Shown: piece after piece, positions 42,622-49,559 of the stretch
Numbering within the stretch: position 1 is the stretch's first letter
How the letters are laid out: the number at the start of each line of letters is the position of its first letter
NCBI GenBank assembly: GCA_041737835.1
Contig: JBGSQY010000027.1
Reading direction: 5' to 3' (one strand)
Source of the DNA: Bythopirellula sp041737835
GTDB taxonomy: Bacteria; Planctomycetota; Planctomycetia; Pirellulales; Lacipirellulaceae
DNA length: 64,000 nucleotides
Notes under the pieces: generated by a model
What the model saw: only the letters and a program-made list of their open reading frames with translations
Databases searched by the model: none
Told to the model about the DNA's origin: nothing
Translations under genes and position numbers: made by a program

Positions 42622-43488
42622 ATGTTCGACCAAGCCGACAAACTGCGACAACTGGTCCGCGAAACGATCAAGGAACACACGGCCCTCGAGCCGGGCGTGC
42701 CGATGGTCGTCGTCAGCGGTGCGCAGGCTGGCGTGGGCACGAGCACGGTCGCAATTCGCTTGGCCGAGGAGCTCACACAACTCGGTAAGCGAGTCGTGCT
42801 GGTCGACGGCAATCTGCTGCATCCGAAACTGGCGGGTATGCTGGAAACGGAAGCCGATGCGGGCATCGCGGAAGTTCTGAGCGGCGCACGTTCGGCAAGC
42901 GAAGTTTTGGAAACGATCACTCCCGACTTGCACTTGCTGGCCGGCACGCATGCTGCCGACGAATCCCCTGAAATCAACATTCGCGCGCTCCGGCGTTTGG
43001 TTATTGAGTTGCGTTCGCTCCATAGCCATGCCGACCTCATCGTGCTCGACGCCAGCTTTGGTATGTCGCCGTGGGTCGAACGGATGTGGACGGCCGCGCT
43101 ACAAATCTTGCTCGTGACGACGACCGACACGGGCGCCGTCCGCGACGCCTACACCGCCGTGAAACTCGCTCCCTGGGGCGACGTCGATGGCAAATTGCGC
43201 CTAGTCGTGAATCAATGCGATGATCCCGCCCTCGGCACGCGCGTCGGTGAAGGGTTCAGCTCCACCTGTCGGCAGTTCCTCGGGATGAAGCTCGTCGGAG
43301 CCTCAGCCCAAGTCGCGTGTACAAGCGCCAGCGGTCATCGCCAATCGGTGCGGCTGCTAGCGGCCGACGTGCTGTCGCAAGTTTGTGTTTACTCTCATCG
43401 CTTGCCGCGTGAGTCGGAGCGTCACGCTCTGGAATCTCAAGCCGCAGTGCTCATGACGCGCGAAGGCTTGGAGCACTCGCGACTTTGA
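42622..43488 (+). CDS. flhG: FlhG/MinD-like protein with degenerate Walker A
   Basis: A 288-residue ParA/MinD-family protein. The N-terminal DQADKLR (residues 3-9) is the FlhG motif that activates FlhF. The deviant Walker A of this family (KGGVGKT) is replaced by SGAQAGVGTST (32-42): both lysines are gone, with Thr40 at the P-loop Lys position. VVLVDGN and LIVLDASFG stand where switch I and II aspartates occur. It may have lost ATP-driven dimerisation while keeping FlhF activation. No Shine-Dalgarno precedes ATG 42622; instead a CACCTCC-rich pyrimidine leader does. Lies between flhF and fliA. Confidence 0.82.
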   Translation: MFDQADKLRQLVRETIKEHTALEPGVPMVVVSGAQAGVGTSTVAIRLAEELTQLGKRVVLVDGNLLHPKLAGMLETEADAGIAEVLSGARSASEVLETITPDLHLLAGTHAADESPEINIRALRRLVIELRSLHSHADLIVLDASFGMSPWVERMWTAALQILLVTTTDTGAVRDAYTAVKLAPWGDVDGKLRLVVNQCDDPALGTRVGEGFSSTCRQFLGMKLVGASAQVACTSASGHRQSVRLLAADVLSQVCVYSHRLPRESERHALESQAAVLMTREGLEHSRL

Positions 43489-43626
43489 AAAATTCTTTTC
43501 CATTTTTCCAACAAAACTCAACTATAAACCTGATGATGTCGATAACTTTTGAAAGTCTGATGGCCTGCAATCAAGCGTTAAAATGGCGGGGTTGCAGAAA
43601 GTTTGAGGCCGTTGGGGACTTGTCAC

Positions 43627-43875
43627 GTGGCTCGCACTTATGCAGGCATCTTAGCCTTGGTCGGAATGCTTTGCGTGCTATTCCGCGCTCTCAAGAACGG
43701 TGCAGGGTTCGACGGGACGATTCTTCAAGCGTTGGCCATGATGGGTTTATTAGCAGCCGTGGGTCTGATGGTCGGAGCGATTGCCGAGGCAACGATCGAC
43801 GAATCGGTCCGCAAGCGGATGCAAGCCGAAATCGATGCCATGACGGGCGTCGACCAAACTCCCAAGTCAAACTAA
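43627..43875 (+). CDS. Small membrane protein between flhG and fliA
   Basis: About 82 residues with two hydrophobic helices (TYAGILALVGMLCVLFRAL and ILQALAMMGLLAAVGLMVGA) and a charged C-terminus (ESVRKRMQAEIDAM). Family not recognised. GTG 43627 is chosen because GGGGA lies about 9 bases upstream; an in-frame upstream start at 43603 is possible. Its fixed position before fliA suggests co-expression, but nothing shows a flagellar function. Confidence 0.6.
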   Translation: MARTYAGILALVGMLCVLFRALKNGAGFDGTILQALAMMGLLAAVGLMVGAIAEATIDESVRKRMQAEIDAMTGVDQTPKSN

Positions 43876-43973
43876 ACGCCGCGGATTGAGCAAGCTTATA
43901 CACATCGAGAAGGGATTCTCGTATACAGGTTGCCGCTGAGTCGGCGACCTTAGGAAGCATCACGGAGGATTGC

Positions 43974-44783
43974 ATGGTATCATCGACCGTCGAGATAGAA
44001 GAAGCCATCACCAAGCCACAAGATGAGATGGCTGAGGTGTGGCAGCAATTCAAGAAAAACCCCAGCAGTCGCGACTTGCGCAACCGCCTTGTCGAACGCT
44101 ATCTGCCGCTGGTGAAATATAACGGCGAACGCATCTGGTCGCGGCTTCCCGACGGCGTGGAGCTCGATGACCTCATCTCGGCCGGCGTCTTTGGCCTGAT
44201 GGACGCGATCAAAGCGTTCGACATGGGCCGCGGCGTGAAGTTCGAGACTTACTGCGTGCCACGTATTCGTGGTGCGATGCTCGACGAACTGCGGAGCATG
44301 GACTGGGTGCCACGCTTGGTCCGCTCGAAGGCGAGCAAGCTCAACGAAGCCGTCAAGCAACTCGAAGCGTTCTTGGGCCGTTCGCCCACCGAGATCGAGC
44401 TGGCCGAGAAGATGGAAATCTCGGTGCAAGAGCTCGAAAAGATGATGAGCGACGCCAATGCCGTCGGCCTCATCAGCCTGAACAAGAAGTGGTACGAGAC
44501 CGACAGCTACAAAGACGTCCGCGAGATCGACATTCTCGAGGACAAAAAGGGCGAAGATCCCACGCGACGGATTCAGAAGTCGGACCTGATGAAGCTCGTG
44601 ACCAAAGGTCTCAATCGCAACGAACGGCTGATCATCATTCTCTACTATTACGAAGAGATGACGATGAAAGAAATCGGCTCGACGCTCGACCTGAGCGAAA
44701 GCCGCGTCAGCCAGATGCACAGCGCGATCGTCCAACGGCTGCAAAGTCAACTGGGCCGTCGCCGTCCGGAATTCGGCACCTGA
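43974..44783 (+). CDS. fliA: RNA polymerase sigma factor FliA/WhiG (sigma-28)
   Basis: A 269-residue sigma factor for late flagellar genes (flagellin, motility). Region 2 (LVERYLPLVKYNGERIWSRL, GVFGLMDAIKAFDMGRGVKF ETYCVPRIRGAMLDELRSMDW), region 3 (LNEAVKQLEAFLGRSPTEIE) and region 4 with the -35 helix (TMKEIGSTLDLSESRVSQMH) are intact. GGAGG at 43964-43968 sits 5 bases before ATG 43974. A strong terminator follows at 44867-44900. The anti-sigma FlgM is not seen here. Confidence 0.95.
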   Translation: MVSSTVEIEEAITKPQDEMAEVWQQFKKNPSSRDLRNRLVERYLPLVKYNGERIWSRLPDGVELDDLISAGVFGLMDAIKAFDMGRGVKFETYCVPRIRGAMLDELRSMDWVPRLVRSKASKLNEAVKQLEAFLGRSPTEIELAEKMEISVQELEKMMSDANAVGLISLNKKWYETDSYKDVREIDILEDKKGEDPTRRIQKSDLMKLVTKGLNRNERLIIILYYYEEMTMKEIGSTLDLSESRVSQMHSAIVQRLQSQLGRRRPEFGT

Positions 44784-44866
44784 ATCAGAGTGGTACGACA
44801 CTCCGTGTCGTAATCCTTCGACTCGGAGAGTCGAACCACACTGGGGCCAGAACAGAGAAGCTTAAG

Positions 44867-44900
44867 CCGCGAGGTAACGCCAGTTGCCTCGCGGTTTTTT
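44867..44900 (+). terminator. Rho-independent terminator after fliA
   Basis: A 12-base stem (44867-44878 with 44883-44894, CCGCGAGG against CCTCGCGG at the base, one G-U pair) with a GCCA loop is followed directly by six T residues (44895-44900). It lies 84 bases after the fliA stop and ends the plus-strand flagellar block. Confidence 0.9.
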
Positions 44901-44937
44901 GTTGCGCCGTGGGAAAGAAACTCACTATGGGAGCGGG

Positions 44938-45065
44938 GTAGGCCGGACCGAGCCACGCGAGTTCCGGCGAGTTTTAAATGTCATTCTGATGGAGCCTAGG
45001 TCCGCCGGAGGCGGAAAGAATCTGGCTTCAATCTCCTTGCCTGTTCACGCGAATGCGACGATACG
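44938..45065 (+). repeat. Long imperfect direct repeat, copy A
   Basis: Begins GTAGGCCGGA, passes ACGCGAGTTCCGGCGA, TGTCATTCTGATGGAGCCTAGG and AGAATCTGGCTTC, and ends TCTCCTTGCCTG with CGCGAATGCGACGAT. Copy B is at 45525-45645 in the same orientation, about 590 bases away. Confidence 0.75.
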
Positions 45066-45129
45066 TTGCCGGAACTGCGCACCGCTTGTTCCGGCCTACA
45101 TAATTCGCAACTCCTTGGTATTCTCAATT

Positions 45130-45171
45130 CAAGACTTCCAACTCTTCCAACTTGTCGAACTTTTCCGGGGA
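45130..45171 (+). repeat. TTCCAACT-type intergenic repeat, copy 3
   Basis: CAAGACTTCCAACTCTTCC, AACTTGTCGAACTTTTCCGG. The order of the TCCAACT sub-units differs from the other two copies and the GTTTATTT tail is missing, so this copy has been rearranged. Confidence 0.7.
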
Positions 45172-45524
45172 GTTTCAAAATCCAAGCTGAGTTTTCGCGT
45201 TTGGGCCGGGGTCCCAACTTTGGTGACGAAACTCCTGGGTTTTGTCACTTGTCGAACTCACAAGTGCTGAAAATTCAAGCTTTTGCGACATTCGCACGTT
45301 CCAAAATGGCCCGAATTTAGGTCGAAACGTTTCGATTCCACGTTCCAAAATTCCGCGCGAAAACTCTCCGTCCGACTGTGAATCGAGCCGCAGTGTTTTG
45401 CGTGAGGGAGTGCCAGGTTGTCAAAGAACGTCGGCTTTGGGGCCAAACGGTTCACCCTAGCACAATGCGTGGCACAATTTCTACAAAAAAGTGGAGAGAA
45501 TTTGGTACAGGAGGGTGTGGAGAG

Positions 45525-45645
45525 TAGGCCAGAACGAGTGACGCGAGTTCCGGCGACTTTTATTCGTCATTCTGATGGAGCCTAGGCGACTGAAGAATCT
45601 GGCTTCTGTCTCCTTGCACATTCTCGCGAAGGCGATGACATGGAT
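45525..45645 (+). repeat. Long imperfect direct repeat, copy B
   Basis: Begins GAGTAGGCCAGAAC, passes ACGCGAGTTCCGGCGA, CGTCATTCTGATGGAGCCTAGG and AGAATCTGGCTTC, and ends TCTCCTTGCACA with CGCGAAGGCGATGAC. Relative to copy A it lacks a small CCGCCGGAGGCGG-type hairpin after CCTAGG. Confidence 0.75.
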
Positions 45646-45723
45646 TGCACACGAGTAAAGATTTTAAGCCAACCCCACATCGGCAGAACTCGTAGGAAAG
45701 AGAAGATCACTGCCTTCTCCCAA

Positions 45724-46830
45724 TCACTCACTACACGTAACACTCAACTCTCGAAGGTACGAAATCGCCTCATCGAGACTCGGCACTTCGACGCCGACGC
45801 GCCTGCCGGCTCGGTCGCAAACGCCTAGCAATTCCAACTCTTCAAAGCTCTCTGATTCTTTCAGCGCTCGGAGCTTTCGCCAGCCGATCGTTCCATCAGC
45901 AATTTGGTGAGCCAGCATGTGATGTTCGATCAGCCAGGCCACTCGTTCGGTGATATACCCTTCAAGGGCTTCCAACGCGACGGCGACATGGTCTTCACGA
46001 TCGATCCCTTTGCCGACATCGTGCAGTAATGCGGCCGTTAGAAACTCTTCATCGTAGGGAAGTTCACGACAGGCTAGGTCAAACACCTGCAGGCTATGGT
46101 AAAGGGCGTCCCCCTCGGGGTGATACTTGGGGCTTTGCTTGACGTTTTCCAGCGGCAACAACAGGGCCTCATAGAACTGGAAACGGTCGACTTGCTCCCC
46201 CGCTTCCGCCAGGGCCGACTCGACATTCAGCTCGGGGTACTCCTCTTCCAGGAATTGTTCCAACTCGGCGATGCTCACCCGTTCGATCACTTTGCCAGTG
46301 ATCGAGCTTTTGAACACGTAATGAACCAAATTGCTGGCGTAAATCGTGAGCTCAAAATTATGCTCGCCGAGAATGTGGACGTGCTGATAAACACGCTGTT
46401 CGCCATGTTTGCGAACCTGCTTTCGCTCGACGTCGTAGACGAGTCCCTCTTCGTCGAGGACGTGGGTCACGGCTTCGAGACTATCCGAGAAGACATGCAG
46501 ATCAATATCGGAACCTTTGCGGACGTGGCCGGTGAGGACACTGCCGATTAAGCGAGGCCGAAACCGAGAGAGCAGCCGCATCATGGCGAGCGCGGCGAGT
46601 CGCATGTTCTTCAGGTCGGCGGTCCGCTGGTCCCCTTCGTAGAGCCTGGCGAAGAGTTGAATCTGGTCGCGGATCTCGGCGTTGCTGGGCAAGTCTTCGG
46701 GCTTGGCCCATCCTCGACAAAGCTGGCGAGCCGCTTTCATTTTGGCTCGATAGTATTCGGATTCCTGGCGCTGGTAGATCATGCGGGCCGCCTCCCAGGC
46801 GATCCGCCGTCGCAACTTGGTATTCTCCAA
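45724..46830 (-). CDS. Nucleotidyltransferase-fold plus HD-domain protein
   Basis: A 368-residue protein. Residues about 90-175 look like a polymerase-beta-type nucleotidyltransferase (FRPRLIGSVLTGHVRKGSDI DLHVF: the G-S and DxD pattern), and residues about 240-330 form an HD domain (YHSLQVFDLACRELPYDEEF, LLHDVGKGIDREDH, LIEHHMLAH). The order and distances recall tRNA nucleotidyltransferase/poly(A) polymerase or GlnD-like two-domain proteins, but it is shorter than either and lacks the tRNA-binding helical body. A regulatory or RNA-repair role is possible. It stands alone between repeat-rich spacers. Confidence 0.7.
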   Translation of the reverse strand: MENTKLRRRIAWEAARMIYQRQESEYYRAKMKAARQLCRGWAKPEDLPSNAEIRDQIQLFARLYEGDQRTADLKNMRLAALAMMRLLSRFRPRLIGSVLTGHVRKGSDIDLHVFSDSLEAVTHVLDEEGLVYDVERKQVRKHGEQRVYQHVHILGEHNFELTIYASNLVHYVFKSSITGKVIERVSIAELEQFLEEEYPELNVESALAEAGEQVDRFQFYEALLLPLENVKQSPKYHPEGDALYHSLQVFDLACRELPYDEEFLTAALLHDVGKGIDREDHVAVALEALEGYITERVAWLIEHHMLAHQIADGTIGWRKLRALKESESFEELELLGVCDRAGRRVGVEVPSLDEAISYLRELSVTCSE

Positions 46831-47153
46831 TTTGAAGCGTCGTTAGCCCATTGAGTCGACGCGTGGGCATCAAGAAAGATTGGTGGAACTCGTGGCGAGT
46901 TCTGGGTATGGGAATAGTATACGGTGAATTAGTGTTGTGTCGACGGTGGGAGAGGGTTTTTCGTAGTATTCCGTCTGCCACCTCTACTTCCTGCCCCGTT
47001 TCCTCTCGCCTACTTGTTTTTCAAGCCAACCGTGGCGGGGTGTCAATCTCAGGTCAATATCTTGGGTGATTCTACTAACAATTAGAAGGCTTTTATCCAG
47101 CACTGATTTTCGCAAAAATGATTGCGTATCAAAAATAAAATTTGGATTTTGAG
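46831..47153. other. Divergent spacer before the HEPN-like gene
   Basis: About 320 bases between the divergent nucleotidyltransferase-HD and HEPN-like genes. It turns distinctly AT-rich after about 47050, marking the edge of the AT-rich gene. No repeat, RNA gene or convincing promoter is seen. Confidence 0.5.
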
Positions 47154-48536
47154 ATGATCGACATAAGTTTCAAAGAATTATCTGAGGCAGTACGCAAACG
47201 AACTTTTGAGATCGATTGTCCCGAAATACGATTGCAATTAAACGTGGCAGGTCAAGTTTGCAAAATTGCAGGTCCTGGAAGTATCTACATAGAAGAAGGG
47301 CGTTTTAAATTTAAGTTCTTTTCAAAAAATCGGATGCCTGTCGTGGCATCTGATACCGTGGCCGGTCAAATAGTTCCTGCAGAACAATTGTGGAGTTTTT
47401 CTGCAATAGATATGCAGGATAGAAGTTGGAGCAGCTCACACGTTTCTCCATATGAAGATGTTTCGTATGGATCAGATCATACCGGGATCATCATCAGAGG
47501 GGAGCTTTGGCAACTTGAAGCACGAAGCTGCAATGGAATATCTTGCTCTATGGGTATTCGCATGGATATTCCAGGAGAATTCAATATCCCACTTTTTGAT
47601 TCAACCAATACCGTTACCCATAATCCTTCACTAGGCCAACAAACTGAGTCTTCGAAGCGAGATACAGCTTCGCTAGAGATTGATGGTTGTAGAATAACAA
47701 TAGTTAAGCACTCGTCGTTTGTCCGATTTCACATTGATGGTAAGAATCTGCAGTCTGAAATAGCGACCAGAGTCTGTGAAGCGTTTCAATTTGTAACGGC
47801 TAGATCGACTTGGTGGGAGTCACTGTACTCATCGGACGAGGAGGGCGATTACATAAGGCTTAGGTTGAGAAATCCTCTTGATAGCAATAGACGGATGCAG
47901 CCTCCTTTGAACACCTTCTTTGACTTGGACTATTGGAAACTTTTCGAGTGCTATTTCCGATATGTCTCTCAGAATACGTTAGGGAAAAACTTGCATGCCA
48001 TTTCCGCATTTTTATCCGATGTTTCTGAAGCAAGCGCCACTTCGTTTGAACTATATTGCCTCATTCTATCTGTGGCAGTAGAAGGCGTAGTCAAGTTTTT
48101 ACCAAGCCATGAAGATGATAATACAAATGTCTTTGCTGTGGTTGGACGACTTGTCGAGTATGTCATGAAATGGCCTGAGTTCGATGTGCCTGATGTTATG
48201 CGAGAGGAACAACCAACTACGACTCAGAAACTCAAAATGCGGATTTCCGGATTATTAAACACCCTAAATCAGCCCCGCGCAGTTGACCGCTTGCAGGCGC
48301 TTCAAAGCCATGGTGCCCTGCAAGACGATTTAATCCGTAACTGGAAAAAGTTAAGACATCCAGCCGCTCACGGGAATTCATTTGTTGAAAATATTACTCA
48401 GGTCGAATTTGATAAATGCGATAAGGCATTAACTCTCTTGTATCAGATTATTTTTTTGATCATCGGCTACACCGGAAAGTTCAGTAATTATTCAAAACAT
48501 TCTTGGCCAGTTGAAGAGTTTAAGGGTGCCAACTGA
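47154..48536 (+). CDS. AT-rich HEPN-like protein, possible ApeA-type defence gene
   Basis: A 460-residue protein. The first 270 residues are beta-rich and of no family I recognise with certainty; the C-terminal 180 residues are helical and contain RNWKKLRHPAAHGNSF, where R-HPAA-H fits the R-x4-H catalytic motif of HEPN ribonucleases. This layout (beta N-terminus, HEPN C-terminus) is that of ApeA-like abortive-infection proteins. Base composition is visibly more AT-rich and codon use differs (AAA, ATA, TTT common) from all neighbours, suggesting recent transfer. ATG 47154 is preferred to TTG 47142. No partner antitoxin is adjacent, so it is probably a single-gene system if defensive. Confidence 0.6.
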   Translation: MIDISFKELSEAVRKRTFEIDCPEIRLQLNVAGQVCKIAGPGSIYIEEGRFKFKFFSKNRMPVVASDTVAGQIVPAEQLWSFSAIDMQDRSWSSSHVSPYEDVSYGSDHTGIIIRGELWQLEARSCNGISCSMGIRMDIPGEFNIPLFDSTNTVTHNPSLGQQTESSKRDTASLEIDGCRITIVKHSSFVRFHIDGKNLQSEIATRVCEAFQFVTARSTWWESLYSSDEEGDYIRLRLRNPLDSNRRMQPPLNTFFDLDYWKLFECYFRYVSQNTLGKNLHAISAFLSDVSEASATSFELYCLILSVAVEGVVKFLPSHEDDNTNVFAVVGRLVEYVMKWPEFDVPDVMREEQPTTTQKLKMRISGLLNTLNQPRAVDRLQALQSHGALQDDLIRNWKKLRHPAAHGNSFVENITQVEFDKCDKALTLLYQIIFLIIGYTGKFSNYSKHSWPVEEFKGAN

Positions 48537-49059
48537 CTGAGCATCACCCGGCATGGGATGATGCCGGCCAACGGACTAGGGGTTGGTGGTGGAGGGGGCG
48601 AAATTCCATCGCAGCACGTGTTGATTGCGGCCTCGGCGTTGCTGTGTCAGTACACCATGCAGTTAGCTCGGCCGCGGGTTAGAACGTAAGTGTCCTAGGG
48701 TGGCGGTCGCCGAGACGACCTGACCCTAGGCTACGATGAGTAACCGCTTCACAGTAAAGAATTCCGGTGGTGGCGATATCCCTGGATCTGGATTCCCGCA
48801 TGCGCGGGAATGACGGAGGATCCGACCTCGGAGAGGTCGGCCACAGGCGGCGGCTGGAAGCCACCGATACGAGTCGGAGACTCGTGCCACACTGGGAAAC
48901 CGCTCCGCGTTGCCGACCAACGCTGCGCGTCGGTGCCCGAACACGTCGCGGCTAACAACTGACAACTCGGCACCTGCCACCCGCCACTCGCAACTCGTGA
49001 CTCGTCGCTCGCAACTGCGTACTATTCTTGTCGTTCCAACTTCATCAACGTTCGTTCGC
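48537..49059. repeat. Spacer with palindromic repeats
   Basis: No gene. It contains GACCTC-GGA-GAGGTC (about 48823-48839), the GAGTCGGAGACTC palindrome plus CCACACTGG (48869-48895), a block of CTCCGCGTTG and CGTCGCGGCTAACA (about 48902-48957) that resembles the flgE leader (about 21181-21212), and a run of short near-repeats of the type CGCAACTCGTGACTCG (about 48960-49015). Another pair, GACCTCGGAGAGGTC and GAGTCGGAGACTC, sits after the next gene (49508-49559). Confidence 0.7.
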
Positions 49060-49398
49060 ATGCAGAAAGTAAACGCCGTGTCGCGACCTGTTACCGTGAG
49101 TGTTCCCCATCAGCTGGGCCGCGAGGAAGCGCGGCGGCGGATTGCTGAGGGGTTTGGTCAGCTTCAGCAGCAGATGACCGGCGGCTTGAAGGGGATGGTC
49201 GCTTGCCAACAGCGGTGGGAAGGGGATCGGCTCCACTTCGAGGCGAGCTCGCTCGGGCAGAAAATGACCGGCCGGTTGGATGTGTCCGACGATGCGCTGC
49301 GGATCGAAGTGGATTTGCCGGCGATATTGGCAGCGCTGGCCGAACGGATTGCGGGGAAGTTGAAGGAGACGAGTCGGCAGTTGTTGGAGAAGAAGTAA
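49060..49398 (+). CDS. Polyhydroxyalkanoate-system family small protein
   Basis: A 112-residue protein matching the pattern of the putative PHA granule/system family: VTVSVPHQLGREEARRRIAE at the start, then WEGDRLHFEASSLGQKMTGR LDVSDDALRIEVDLP and a closing helix (RIAGKLKETSRQLLEKK). The function of the family is not established. ATG 49060 is chosen; the frame continues upstream to 48910 but through repeat sequence. It is a lone gene between repeat clusters. Confidence 0.72.
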   Translation: MQKVNAVSRPVTVSVPHQLGREEARRRIAEGFGQLQQQMTGGLKGMVACQQRWEGDRLHFEASSLGQKMTGRLDVSDDALRIEVDLPAILAALAERIAGKLKETSRQLLEKK

Positions 49399-49533
49399 GT
49401 TGGGGGCTGGGGATTAGGGGATGGGGACTTGGGGACTTGGGGCTGGGGCCTGGATTCCCGCCCCCACCTTCGTGAGGGCAAGCACTGCGCGGGAATGACG
49501 GATGATCCGACCTCGGAGAGGTCAGCTACAGAG

Positions 49534-49559
49534 ACGAGTCGGAGACTCGTGCCACACTG
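49534..49559. repeat. GAGTCGGAGACTC palindromic repeat copy
   Basis: ACGAGTC-GGA-GACTCGT followed by GCCACACTG. Same element as at 332-358 and 48869-48895, and related to 44818-44845. It lies directly after the stop of the c-di-GMP protein (minus strand), where its hairpin could act as a terminator or transcript-end stabiliser. Confidence 0.8.

Larger units (their letters stand above)
44784..45723. repeat. 940-base repeat-rich spacer
   Basis: No convincing gene. It contains palindromes ACGACAC-TCC-GTGTCGT (44795-44811) and TCGACTC-GGA-GAGTCGA (44818-44834) followed by ACCACACTGG; the fliA terminator (44867-44900); two imperfect direct repeats of about 110-125 bases at 44938-45065 and 45525-45645 (each from GTAGGCC through CATTCTGATGGAGCCTAGG to TCTCCTTGC); a GCCGGAACTGCGC unit at about 45063-45102; a TTCCAACT unit at 45130-45171; and a 14-base palindrome TCGAAACGTTTCGA near 45321-45334. 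It separates the flagellar block from the accessory genes to the right. Confidence 0.75.

Noticed and set aside
45066..45524. Possible small genes between the two long direct repeats
   Set aside because: The short open frames there (for example 45242-45460) have no ribosome site, no family pattern and run through repeat units.
48960..49015. Run of CGCAACTCGTGACTCG-like near-repeats considered as a CRISPR or coding extension of the small PHA-type protein
   Set aside because: Units are short, irregular and without constant spacers; the family start at 49060 leaves this stretch non-coding.
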